Shown here one piece after another: positions 30,450-42,539 of a stretch of 64,000 bases of DNA. The stretch's first letter is position 1. Every line of letters starts with the position of its first letter. Under the pieces are notes generated by a model, which was given only the letters and a program-made list of their open reading frames with translations, was not told the origin of the DNA and did not search any database. The translations under genes were made by a program, and so were the position numbers. The stretch comes from Sanghuangporus weigelae (taxonomy: Eukaryota; Basidiomycota; Agaricomycetes; Hymenochaetales; Hymenochaetaceae), in NCBI GenBank assembly GCA_033182465.1, contig CP137319.1:1426001-1490000 (forward strand), read 5' to 3'.

Positions 30450-33367
30450 TTACTTTCCAGTATTCCGAGCTTTGGCTGCCTGCAGAGGCTGGAAAGAGCC
30501 ACTTAGTTTAGAACGCGCCTTCGATGACTCAGTGTTCTTCTGCATACGCTGTACATATCGATTATCTTCCTCCGGAAGCACGATACCAGAATCTGATTCG
30601 TACGGGTTGTAGGTGCGTGCAGGAGGCTTGGGGGTCTTCTCATCCAGTTCACTTTCGAAAGATTCTGTATCCGAAAAGACGGTACTTGCTTTGGTGCGAT
30701 TAGTGGAATTCGGACGAGGGTTCACAGTCGACGGTGCGGCCATCTGGTGAAACTGTTTTGTGGGCTTCCCTGATGTTTTCGTCGAGATGACGATATCAGA
30801 TGCATCTGAGGTCTTCCCACCCTTCGCTTTTGGTCGACGATTATTTGTGGAAGCATCTGTCTGAACCGAAGCACTGTTACTGAGCTCGATGATACGTCCA
30901 GTATCATTATTCCTTGCTGGATGAGCTGTTGCTTTCGTTTTCGCCTTCGCCTTGTTCGTAATATCTTTCCGTCCGGTAGTCTCGGCGTTAGCTATGCCCG
31001 TATCTTTGGTTTCTTTTTCCTCTTCAGAAATCTCGGCACGTCTTGCTCGGACTCGTTCCTTCATGATTGCTTCGCCAACTTGTTGACCCATTCCAAGGTC
31101 CTCTCCAACGCTCATGGCATCTCGATTGTCTAAGTCCGGAAACATGGCGGTACCGTACTTGCTACTCTTACGCAGAGTTCGAATTGCATATTCGGTACTC
31201 GTGCCCGATCCGAGGTCCTCTTGTATCAGTGCTACGGCGCATTCGGGCACTAGAACACATCGGGTGAATTCCGTAGGTGTTAGAGGTGCAACGCGATCGG
31301 GATCGATGCTATCTGGTGGGAAAAGGTGGCTCAGCGTTTGGGTGATAATCACCGCACCCTGCTCTCCATAGCTAAGTATACTCATGTAAGAATAGCGCTA
31401 ACGATATTGATCAGGAAAGATGAACTGACTATCCAGGTTGACTTTTTTCGAAAGAATCAAACTGATTTGTAACACCCATCGTTTTCCTTGCGCCGTATTT
31501 ATCTATATCTTTCTTCAGTTCGCGCCAGAATATACTCTTCCCTTTGTCACGTAACAGCACTGTCATGTGCTTGCGGAGAGCATGAATACGCCCGGGAAGA
31601 GTCGTGAAGTCTATGCACGTTGGCCACCCGGCTGCTCGAGCCTTTGGAAGAAGCTGCATTTCAAATTGATGGCGCTGGCACATGGTGACATATGAGAGAA
31701 GCGGTGCTTTGAGTCCCAACGGATTTGTTGGTCGCGCATCTGGATATTTCGGTATGCGTTTCAGCATATCAATCAGTAGGGGTGTCGGATTTGGAGGAAA
31801 AGGCATGTCACAATATGGGCAGAGTGTTTTCGGATCGGCTGTCGATCAGATGATAAGATCTAAGCTATAATATTCAGAAGAGAGATGACAGGATACTCAC
31901 GTTGGACGTCCGTCTGCGTGAAGAGCCGGTCAACGGTATCTGCAACGTAGCGTACGCTTGAACACGAAAGATTCATATCAGAAAGAAGTTTGTTTCACGA
32001 GAAGACGACATCTCACCCGTTTGATTCTCGTTTGTTTTGTCCGAGCGTGTGGTAGCCAGATCCATCAGCAGATGAATTGGACACTTTCGCAAAGTCCGAG
32101 TCGCTAGGCTGCGGGCGGTCTTCTAATAACATAGGAAACGGAGCTAATCCGCCGCGGTTAACGATCTCGTCATTTCGATTCATGAGTAATGGATCCTCAT
32201 CACTCCCGCTTTCCTCGTTGCCATCGTGAACATTAACGGAGTCATCATAAGCAGATTCCATCAACATGGGGAACGGAGCTAGACGGGATCTCTGGATTTC
32301 TGTGTTGACAGTAGGTTATTGCTCTGAATGAGCGGCTTAGAAGGCGACTCACTTCTTGTCACAGATTTAGCGCCGCCCTCTGTAGCCAACTTCGCCATTG
32401 GGAACGGCGCTGGCCTCTTCTTAAGTGTGTTCTTGCTCGATCGCGGAGTCTCTTCCTCATCCATGACCTCAACGCCTGATTGGTAAGAATTGGTACTTCG
32501 AGACGGTCCCAAGAGCGGTTTGCTTCTTTTCTCGTTCCTTAAGGAGCTCGTGGATACACCGTTCAGCAGTGGGCGATAATTATTTCCGTACGCAGCACGC
32601 GGCTTGATTTTTGGTTTCTTCTTCTCCGGGGTTTCGTCGGAAAAGCTGTTTTCGTCATTCCTTGGTCTCCATTTCGATGAACACGGCCTTGATTTTCTAA
32701 CTGACGATGATGAAGGAGTGATTTTGGAGTCCAGAAGCGAAGATAGACTCTGTTGGATGCCATAATCATCCGAATCGGATTCGGGCGGTGCTGTTCCTGC
32801 GTCAGAGAACGGAATGTGAGGCCTCTTGGGACTTCGAATAGGTTGACTCGATGATGTTAGATTCAGCTCATCGGAGGAGTCTCCTGAATCAAGTGAGATC
32901 GCTCCATTTCGACTCTGAATGGTGGCTTCGGATTTCGTTTTAGCAACCTTCCCTCTTTGTGTTCCACCTGACTTCTCCGACGTTTTCGATGCTTTGGCAC
33001 GTTCTGGGACCTTTCTTCTGGACTCTTCCCCACCAGTGGATGTTTCGGAAGAAGTGGAAGCGCCAGTTTGAGAATTTCTCTTGTACGATACACCAATCCT
33101 GTACGATGTCCCGCCAAGATGTTCGAATTTCGCGCCCGTGCCCGATTTAACTTTATTCTCGGACGACGTTTCACGGATTTCTGGGCGTCTGAAAGACGTT
33201 CGCGCGACAGCGTCCTGCGTCTTCCTGAGACCATCAAGATATTCCTGGGAGCCTAATTGCGTACTGGATTGCCTATATCGTCTGGCGCCAAATAGCGAGC
33301 TTTCGTTACACGCTGCGTCGTCTAGAGTGTTTCCAGTTTGACTCAGACCAGCATAAATCTCTTCCAT
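30450..33367 (-). CDS. Rtc4-like domain protein (restriction of telomere capping 4-like)
   Basis: A minus-strand gene from MEEIYAGLSQTGN (33367) to stop 30450-30452. The N-terminal ~450 residues are disordered and Ser/Lys-rich. After small introns near 32.3, 32.0, 31.9 and 31.4 kb comes a CPYC pair (TLCPYCDMPFPPNP) and the Rtc4-like globular domain. Its recognisable blocks are AGWPTCIDFTTLPGRI, GKSIFWRELKKDI, YYGEQGAVIITQTLSHLF, LVPECAVALIQED and YAIRTLRKSSKYGTAMFP. A Lys-rich disordered tail closes the protein. In yeast Rtc4 is linked to telomere-capping genetics; its biochemistry is unclear. The short motif APFPM occurs three times in the N-terminal half. It is convergent with TPT1. The domain call is good, and the intron borders in the middle are approximate. 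Confidence 0.8.
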
Positions 33368-33650
33368 CGAGCTCTAAGGCTTGTAGTGTGACGGCGCCTA
33401 AGAAGCACTTGTACGCTCTGTCAGTAGAGAAATGAAATAGGATAGCAAAAGGCGCCTTTGGAACCGTGACTACACGCGTCTCCGTCGTGTCTGTCACAAT
33501 ATCGTGTGACGAGTTCTTTAATTTACTTACAACATAGTATTAGTAACATTCGAAATTGCTCAATAATTAATAGCGGTCATTAATCCAGTTTAAGTCGCGT
33601 TGAGACCAACGTGCACGCATCAGATGCAAAATAGAAAAAGAGTTGTACAT

Positions 33651-34983
33651 CTATTCGTCAGGCGGCTCGGACAATTCACTAGATTCGTCACTGGCTTCTC
33701 CTTCCTCTCGATCATCCACATTCTTCTTCCCCTTAAATCCAATCTTAACTTCCGATACTTCCCCCATTTCAATGTCTTCAGCTTCCTCTCCCTCTTCGCG
33801 GTTGTCTTCGCCGACAGGCGACGATGGATCAGCTGGAGACAATGGGCTGCTATCCGGACCAGCAACTGGTGTGAAGACAGGACTTGCGTCGCGAGATACA
33901 GACGTGAGTCCCGAGAGACTTAATGCAGATACCGTTTTTTGTAAGTGAGAATTCTGTATCGCTGTCGGCAATAGCGGAGGGGATAAACGTGGCGAAAAAG
34001 GCTTCGCTGCGGCATTGAGCATCGAGCTCGTTTTTCCACTTCCTTCGATACGCCCCTCATCGCCTCCGTCCATAGAGCCACCAGATGCCGTGCCCTCTGC
34101 AACGTCAATGTCCATCTGGGACCCGGATGCTACTGGTTCAGCATCCGTCTCTGGTGGTTCGGAGGGTGCGCGCGAGGTGGTGATATCAATTTTTGGAACA
34201 TCTTTGCCCAGCATCGTTAGATTTCCGATCTCCGACACTAGGGAACCTAAGGCTGTTTTCCGGGCAAGGATAGATCGGTTCAAAGTTTCATGCTCCTCTC
34301 TGATGACTTGGATATCATTTTCCAGCGCAGATATTGCCCTGAAGAATGTTAATTGGAACGGGCTCCTAGAGACAACGAACGACTTTTACGCACAAATCTA
34401 CTTCCTCCCTTGTGGGCAATGCATTTATTCTCTCAGAAATCTGATCGTATTCGATTTTCCGGCGACGCTCGAGCTGGGCCTGCTCCAACGCGAGTTTTAA
34501 CTCTTCGATCTCATTCCTCAGAGCCACACGTTCATCGGCTACGACGAAGAATCAGACTATGACGTTTCGAGCAGTGATACAGCCTACTCACCTATACGTT
34601 GACTTTCTTGTTTGTAGACACGAACCTGTCGACGTTCCGAATCACATACCATTCGGTTCTTTCGAAGGAGCAGTTGGAAGCTTGCCAGCTCGATTAAGAA
34701 CGATTCGCGAGCTTCCTCCAGCGAAGTGACAGCATTTGCAGGATGTCCGACTATCGGAGGATAGGCCACTGAGGAATAGGTATGAAACTTTCTTGCTAAT
34801 CGACGTAAGGGTCGCTCGTCGTTTGTAATTCGTGCATGAATGAGCGTGTCTGCAAGAAAAAAAAACCAATCAGAGAAATGTATTCTACTTCAAGAAAACA
34901 AAACACTGGTACGAACCCTCCTCATCTGGATTGAGATGGGGTATGTTGACAGATTCTTTGAAAGCTTGAGATCTCGTCGCCAT
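33651..34983 (-). CDS. THO complex subunit 7 (Tho7/THOC7)
   Basis: A minus-strand gene, ATG 34983-34981 (MATRSQAFKESVNIPHLNPD), stop 33651-33653. After short introns come the family block HARITNDERPLRRLARKFH, then long coiled coil: EEARESFLIELASFQLLLR, RNEIEELKLALEQAQLERR, YDQISERINALPTREE and NDIQVIREEHETLNRS. This matches the Tho7/Mft1 family, the coiled-coil partner of Tho2-Hpr1 in the THO/TREX complex that packages nascent mRNA for export and limits R-loops. The ~190-residue C-terminal extension is disordered, with Ser/Pro and Asp/Glu-rich runs (REEGEEAEDIEMGEVSE). Family assignment is good; that extension is probably clade-specific. Confidence 0.82.
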
Positions 34984-35164
34984 AAAAGACACTGTTGAAG
35001 TTGACGGTCGATGTCTGACAAGTCACTGAATTTGGGAACCGAATTATGTAAGCATCTATATTCCTTCTCATCGTGCTCTTACATGCATTACATACAAAAC
35101 GAAAATACTTCAGGGATGCGAAATATTCAGGTTTACAAGTAGAACGGCAAATCACATCAGTCTT

Positions 35165-37031
35165 TCAGTCGGTATCTTCGTCTGAATCTTCGTCTGAGTC
35201 GCCATCCTCGCTCTCTGACCCAGATTTGTCCTCGCTCGCTGGGGTTAACAACTCGTTTCTACGCCAACGATTTACCAAACGTCTGAAGACAGGATGGCCA
35301 TCATTTTCCTCGCGCAACCAACGTTCCGGTTCTTCGTGAATGTTCTTTTCTACCCATTCCATAAATCTGCGACCGTCGGGAGAATCATAATCCGAGAGGA
35401 GGATGTTCCAGCCTAAGTAGATCTCAGCGCCCTCGTCCGTCCATGCAACAATTCCTTCATCAGGTTCATAACGCATATTATAACGCAATATCATTGGGTA
35501 CGTTGCACCACGTTGAATGAGCCGTAAATTGTTCGCAGAGATACCCGAGTATACGTCGCGGGTCATTTGGGCACGAAAGCGCGCTGGCGCCCATGTGGGA
35601 GTTCGCATCTCGTTAAAGTAGCCACTAGCAAGACTTGAGCTCTCCGTTTCCTCATCTGAATCATCATTTTCGCTACCCGTGATGACAATGATGGATTGCT
35701 CGTCGGTGCTTGAGAAAGAGTCCTCATCGGTTTCCGAGTCAAAATCGTCTGTCTCGGAGAGATCAGTCCCATCTTGGTCTCCAAAATTCGCAGGAAATAT
35801 GCCTTCCCAAGGATCGGATGGAACACTATCATCGTCGACGTGTTCGTTTGTGGCGAAAATAGAAAGGGTATTCTTGAGGACAAACAAGGGAACAGGCCTA
35901 TGGTGGATCCTCGAGCGGCAGCAAGGACAAGTCTTTATCCGCCAGAGCGTGGGCAGTATTTCGACATCGCCTTCATCTTGACGAGGCGCACTTCGGAACC
36001 AGTTTTGCAAGCATCTCTGGCAAAATACATGACCACAGGGAACGAGTCTGAGCATATCAAAACGTCAAGTGGGACGCAACTGGTTGATAACAACGAACTT
36101 ACGCGTGTGGCATATACAGTAACTCCAAGCAAATCTGGCACTGCAAATTTTCCTGGATCATATTTAATTGCTTTCAAAACGGTATGAGCATCGGGAACGG
36201 GAATACGCGATCTAGAGACATACATGTTCGGATTTCTTATTCATGGCCTTCAGCTTGTCAATACGATTGTTCTGTTTGCGTTTCATCTATGGATATCGTT
36301 AGGCTGATTACACAATATCAGAAGAGGCAAGACCAGACACTCAAGTGTACCGAAAATTCTTTCCTTAGATCTTCTATGGTCTGAGGATATCTAAGCGCTA
36401 TCATACCAACACAAAATACTATTGAATTACCTTCCGTTGTTCTTCATTAGCCTTCTGTGTGCGATCAATTTCCTAGTTTATGAGTAATTAATCAATAAAA
36501 GATCAGGAAGCTGCGAATGGTGAATGCTATTGGCACCTTCTGAAGTCCGATCAATTTCTGTTCCAAGTCCTTTACATCCGGATCCTCATTCAAACGGCTC
36601 CGGTCTTCGTGGTTTTCTTTCTTTGCCGAATGAATGCGCTCCGAAAGACCACGTTTTGCCGCCCTGCTAGCAAAAACCACACCAGGTCGACTCCTCTCCA
36701 AATTTAGAGACTTCGGTTTTCTAGCCATCGTGGCTGTACCGCTGCTTGAACCTGTTAACGAACTAGTGGTCATGCGTTTCGGTGCCTTGCGCTGTCGTGG
36801 TCCTGTTTTCGATGAGCATGTCGTTGAAGACTCTGATTCATATTCCAACACGGATATCTTCCTCTTCCTCTCACCAGCTCTGGATGCGGCGTCGTTCTCT
36901 GAAATCCCTGAACGCGCTCTGTTCTTACTCGTGGATGCTCGTGGCAGCAGGTCTAGGGTAATCCTCGAATGGGGGGCTGCGGAAGGACCGCGATGCTTCC
37001 GTTGTCTGACGATAGCACGCGCGGGAAGCAT
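35165..37031 (-). CDS. RING-type E3 ubiquitin ligase-like protein with acidic tail
   Basis: A minus-strand gene whose N-terminal exon (about 37031-36510) is basic and Ser-rich (RQRKHRGPSAAPHSRI, RKRKISVLEYESE), ending in a coiled coil (DVKDLEQKLIGLQK). The RING is split by introns: LQCQICLELLYMPH supplies the first C-x2-C, LVPCGHVFCQRCLQNWF supplies C-x-H-x2-C-x2-C, and IKTCPCCRSRI supplies the last pair, giving C3HC4 spacing. A downstream region is rich in Asp/Glu/Ser (SETDDFDSETDEDSFSS). A conserved-looking segment follows (YPMILRYNMRYEPDEG, EIYLGWNILLSDYDSPDG), then an acidic C-terminus. The start is uncertain: the frame also has an ATG at 37085. It is divergent from the Doa10 gene. Substrates are unknown. 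Confidence 0.75.
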
Positions 37032-37157
37032 ACCCAGTGACGAGAAAGACAAAAGTGCGATAAAAGTGCTCCTGCTGTAAGACAAAGTCGAAGGGTCTGA
37101 CCATTGACCTCAGGCTGGAGCGTCGCGTCTCGTCGACGTCTGGGCAGTGGCACGAAT

Positions 37158-37163
37158 CACGTG
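37158..37163. promoter_or_regulatory. CACGTG hexamer in the RING/Doa10 divergent promoter
   Basis: An E-box/bHLH-type palindrome lies between the two divergently transcribed ubiquitin-ligase genes, about 140 nt before the Doa10 ATG. It is a motif match only; the hexamer is common by chance at this scale. Confidence 0.3.
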
Positions 37164-37303
37164 CCTACTGGTCATGTGTCATGTAAATAATGCCCCCAAC
37201 TCTTCTTCCAACCAACATTATTGTCAGCGTTCTTTCCCTACTTCGCTTGTAACTCGTATCCATTTCATTATAATCGTAGGAGATCTGTGTCGAGGCTGCG
37301 AAG

Positions 37304-40300
37304 ATGACGCAGGAAGAGCCCGGTGAGAACATCGTATTCACTGTCTTGCGCCATACTTGCTGATGCCTTCCATGTAAGATACATGTCGCATTTGCAGCGC
37401 TCCGGCAGAGCCTGAAGCACCTCTATTCCATCCTTGCAAGTGCTCAGGTACCATTCGATACATACATCAAGACTGGTGAGCTTGCAACTCATATGCATAG
37501 TTGAAGCCGTTTCTCAACAAACTCCTTTCAAGTCTGACAACTTGGCTGGCGCATAGCAAGAAGAAATCTTGCGATGTGTGCAAGTATCAGTATGCCTTTA
37601 CAAAAGGTACGCAATCCTCTAGTAAGGCTTTTGGAATTGTCTCTCAAAAGCCCTTTATAGTTTATTCGGAGAACATGCCGAAACAAATTCCCTTTATACT
37701 GTTTCTTCGCAAGTTCGCACAAAAGGCTTTTTGGGGATTGATTCTGGGAATAAGAGGAATCATGGTGGCAACCATATGGCTAGCTTTCTTGCCGTACGTA
37801 ACTGTCTGGACATGGAGATTTTACTTCATCATGGGGGAGAATATGTATGTGACACCACCAATCTCTCGTGTATACTCAAGCTCATCGAACTATAGTGCAT
37901 GGTGGATATTTGACCATCCGCGCCCTAACTCCACACCCGTCTTTCACTCGTACTTCAACAATCTAACTCTGGATGATGACCGCAATCGGACGAATTCCTC
38001 GGCCGGGTCCTCGGAAAGGTCCGTTATGGATTTCGTGACGAGCTACCCAATTTGGCGCGCGCTTTCGGCGGATATCTTCACGGGACAGATCATTGCGTCG
38101 CTCATTGTCCTTGTCTTTCTGGGTATCTTTCTGCTACGAGAATGGATCATACAAAATGCTAGACCGGGAGTATTTGAAGATGAGCATATACCTGACGCAG
38201 AATTACGCGACGGTTTAGAAGCGGGTGCAGAGCCTGATCCCGAAGGGGAGGCTCGAGCACCACCAATGCCCGATCGGCATATAGGGACTAATCACGAAGA
38301 AGCCGCTATCCAACTTCCGGCAGATACCACCCTTGCTCCTGTACATACCTCTCTCGTCGACGGATTGGAGGCACAAGTGAATGTGATGGAAGGTCAAGGC
38401 CGATCTCGGCGCAAGCGTCGTTTCGATCCACTCGAACACGATGCCAACGACGAAGTGCATGAATTCGATGCTCCTCGCGTACGTGCTCGGAGAAATGAGT
38501 TCTCCCTAGCAGACGGCGAGGAAGACTCGGAACGCCTCTTGGGTACTGAAGCACAGCGTGATGGCAATTCTGTCCAACAGGTTGAAGGAAATCCTTCTGG
38601 ATTCAAATTCACTTTCACTGTTGAACGACCTGCCTCCTCCAATACTCCCCCCTCACCGCAACGATTCTCTTTCAATCCGCCCGCCGATAGTGCAGATCTA
38701 TTCGGACACCAACCCTCAACTCTTCCTTATCCTTTCCCTCTAGAAGAACCCACTTCAACTGAGACAGAATCTCCTGAGACCCAACGTCCTCCCATATCTA
38801 ACATTGGCGTTACTGTCTCGGAGATGCCAGAATTCATCGAGGGCTCTGCACGTTCCTCCTCTCTTGACACCTCTTCGACTGATTACACTTCTTCACCCAA
38901 AGGACCTCTCTCTCCGCCGAATCTTACGAGCTACAAAGCGCCGGAGCAGCTTGACATTGACTCGCTTTCTTCATCTTCGGAGTCAAAGTCAGACGCTTTT
39001 GATGATGACGATTCTGACGGCTCTCAAAGGGAATCTATCTCGTCATCGATGGCAACTGTGGCTGATTCTGCATTTCGAGAAGACCTGGATGAATACTTTC
39101 CTGAAATTAATAGGGCCATGGAGGAGAGACAAGACCCTATAAGAGTAGAAGAGCTTTTGGATGATGAACGTGTGCCTAGAAATGAACCGGATCCGGCTGT
39201 CAATGAGGAAGAGCGAGACCCTGAGGACGCAGCCGAAGATCAAGATGATATTAATGATGACGATGTTGACAATGCTCTTGAAGGTTAGTGAAGGCAACTG
39301 GTCATCTTATCATGAAATATTAAACTTACACTCAGAAGCTATCGGAATGAGAGGACCTTTGACGAGCGTCTTTCAGAATGTGAGCCCGCGCCCTCCTCGC
39401 CGTTGTATTGCGCTAACGTCATCCTTTCAGGCGGCGCTGATGATATTTGTATTGGATACAACGATAGGGCTTGCGGTATGGCTTCCGTTCACGATCGGAA
39501 AAACAATCGCGCTTCTTTTGGTATGATCTATAACACAAGTTTCCTTTGGCTTCACTGAAGTTCCGGTAGTTGGAACCTATTCGGATCGTCTATCTGCTCC
39601 ACTGGCCCATTCGCGTCATCCGATATGCCACCGATCCTTTGGTTGATCTGTTCACATTCACCCTATACCGCAGCGTGTGGCCCATCATGAGAGAACTAAC
39701 AAGCTCCTTTTTTGACTACTCGACATCCAACGGCGGCGTGGGATCTTCTCCGCTGGCCGTATTGAATTCCACAAACTCACCAAAGGTATCTGGGAACGGT
39801 TTCCTCACTGTTTTAGTACTGAAGGAAATTTGATATTCTAGCCTCCACCAGAGATCAGCTTTCTACGCACCCTCCTTTTTGGAGGCGAAGGGCGAGCTAT
39901 TGTCTTAATGCGGGGTACGGAACATGCTGCGAGCTCAACGATCGGTCAAATTCTTGAACCATACTTTGCTCAATTGGGAAGGAAAGTTCGTCTGAACGCC
40001 GCATGGGTCAAAGCCAGTTGGATAGAATTAGCGAACGGAGACGCCACTGCAAATCGATTTTTCGCTATAGCTCTAGGTTATTTGGTTGCAAGTTTTCTTC
40101 TTGCGATTTATTTGAATGTCCTGAACGTGGGCAACGTTCAAAGCGCTGGCAGGGCCATGAGGAATGCGATAAAGCAGCAGCTTATTGTACTGAAGGTATG
40201 CCCATAACACCCAGTGCAGCCTATGTACTGACTTTGGATAAAGGTCGCCGTTTTCATTTTGACTGAATTGGTGGTATTCCCTCTGGGGTGTGGCATTATG

Positions 40301-42351
40301 TTTGACTTCTGCACACTTCGGCTGTTCCCAGACGCAAGTGTGCAATCCCGATTCTCCTTTTCCACGTACGCACCGGTCACCGCCGCCTTCTACCACTGGA
40401 TGATAGGCACTATGTTTATGTATGAGCTTTCTCCCTTCTTTGAATCCGATTATTGACCATCTTTCCAGGTATCAGTTTGCTATTTTGCTTGGTATGCCAT
40501 CGTTTCTATATATACTATGACCAGCATGTCTGAGACATCTTTGCAGGGGGGTGCAGGAAGATCATGCGACCAGGGGGCTTATGGTTCATAAAGGATCCAC
40601 GAGATCAGAATTTCCACCCTATCCGCGACATACTAGATCGACCAACCTTAGTCCAAGTCAGGAAGCTGGCTATAAGTGCCGTAATGTATTCCTTCGTCGT
40701 TGCGTTAGGGATGGGGGGCTTAGTGACCTGTTTGCGATTTTGGGGACCGTTTTTACTGCCCCTGCGCTGGAAGCTACGGTGAGCTTTGCTTGAGCAAGTC
40801 CCATCATCTCTCAGATTAATTTAAGCGCGTTTAGGGAGCCGTTGTCGAGCATACCAATTGACCTGCTTTTCCTTCATATCGTGATGCCTGCCACGCTGAA
40901 ATACTTCCGTCCTCATAAGGCCGTCCATGCGGTAGCCACCAGGTATTGGAAGTGGGCATCAAAACAGCTGAGGATCTCATCATACATGTTTGGTAGTATG
41001 TATGAGGACGAAATGCGACCTTCTAAAGGTATTTGGTTGTGGCTTACGGATATGAAAGCGGCCCGTATGCACAGCGAGGATGAGGACGAGGCATTTGATG
41101 GTAACTATCGGCGAGTCCCTGCGCAAGACAACATATCTCTTCCTCGTGAGGTCAGGGCCACCGTCGCTGTTGATAGGAATGGAAACCCACTCAATGAAGC
41201 GGGAAGGCGACTGATGGAAATCCAAAATGTTGAAGCCGAGAAGGCGAAGCGACGTGGCGATGTTGATTACGCCGTGGTATACCTCCCTCCACTGTTCAGG
41301 GAACGAATATTCGTCTTTATCATATCCTTATGGGTTGTCGGATCGTTGGTGCTCGTTGGTTCCCTGGCAATTCCCACTTTGCTAGGTCGAGCCGTTTTTG
41401 GAATCGTCCTCCGTCGAGAAGTCCACGACGGTTACTCGATCGTTGTTGGCTTTTACCTACTTTGGGGTTGCTATCACATTGGTATGCTGCTTGATAGACT
41501 GGACAAGAGGAGGCAACGATCCGGTAGCAGAGGCCGAGGGAGTCACGCAGTATACGTCTTTAAGCGGTCAATGTTATGGACAGGAAATGTGGTCTGGGTG
41601 GTCTTCTGGTTTGGTGTCGTTATACCGACACTGCTGGCGCTGGTCATAGAAGTCTACCTTGTCCATCCCCTTCGACTCGTCTTCAATCCCACTATGACAC
41701 TGCGAATTCGTATAGTCGACTCCTGGGCTGTTGGATTGGTTTACACCAAGATAGCATTGATCACTATGCGACTTCGACCAGAAACGCGTATAGACACTGC
41801 TATTAAGGAGGTGGGTATCCTGAACAAAGCTTAGAAGCTGTTATGCTCACGTTTGGTGAAAGCAGATGAAAGAGAATGGGTGGAGACGTGTGAATGCCGT
41901 TGCAATAACCCTGAACATCATCGCGCCCGTTGCAGCTGGCCTTCTTGGCATGCTCTTGCTTCCCATTCTCGTTGTGATCGGTCTTCAGCGGGTTTTACCC
42001 ACCAACATCAGCTCAAACACCCTCTGTCAGTCTCTCCTCCTTTCCTTACCCAATCTGTCTGTATTTCCCCCGACGGAACGGTACTCACGCCATCTATCTT
42101 GTCCGTCGATCACAGTTCTTTATGTGTATCCGGGTATATTCATCGTTGCTGGCTGCGCGCGCTTGTATACTACGATGCAGACTGTCTTCGCTTCCTGGGC
42201 GCAGCAGATTCGCGATTCTGAATTCCTTGTCGAGATGAGACTGCGGAATCTCGACGCTCCGAGTTCAAGTCCTACTCCAAAAGAGCCCGAGGCTGGTGCC
42301 GATTCAGTAGTGGTAGCGCAGTTGGAGGTGGAACCTCCCCAAGTGGAATGA
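37304..42351 (+). CDS. SSM4: Doa10/Ssm4 (MARCH6-type) RING-CH ER membrane E3 ubiquitin ligase
   Basis: The start exon 37304-37322 (MTQEEP) splices to 37379-37475, 37533-37606 and 37661 onward. The RING-CH finger is complete: DTCRICSAPAEPE, FHPCKCSGTIRYIHQDCL and SCDVCKYQYAF give the C4HC3 ligands. Membrane segments follow (GIMVATIWLAFLPYVTVW; IIASLIVLVFLGIFLL), then a ~350-residue acidic, Ser-rich loop (38180-39288). A long multi-span C-terminal part includes AALMIFVLDTTIGLAVWLP, LEPIRIVYLLHWPIRVI, FAIALGYLVASFLLAIYL, FVFIISLWVVGSLVLVG and IVVGFYLLWGCYHIGMLL. Order and size fit the ER-associated degradation ligase Doa10. Many short introns lie in 39.3-42.2 kb; I placed those near 39.3-39.6 kb and the rest are approximate. 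The stop is at 42349-42351. Confidence 0.92.
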
Positions 42352-42539
42352 TTCGTGTGTTTTTCCTATTTACATACCAAACTTATCACACCTATTTAGT
42401 ACTTACATCCCTCAGCATATATCATACTTGCACGATGTATCCTATACAAGTCTATTATCATAACGTCCCAAATTACAATCAGAGTCGTCTGAACCGGGGA
42501 CTTTTATTGGTAACACAGAAGTTACTAGTCTTCACTATA

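Noticed and set aside
37501-37532. An ATG at 37501 as the start of Doa10
   Set aside because: It lies inside an intron; the true start is MTQEEP at 37304, which restores the complete RING-CH finger.
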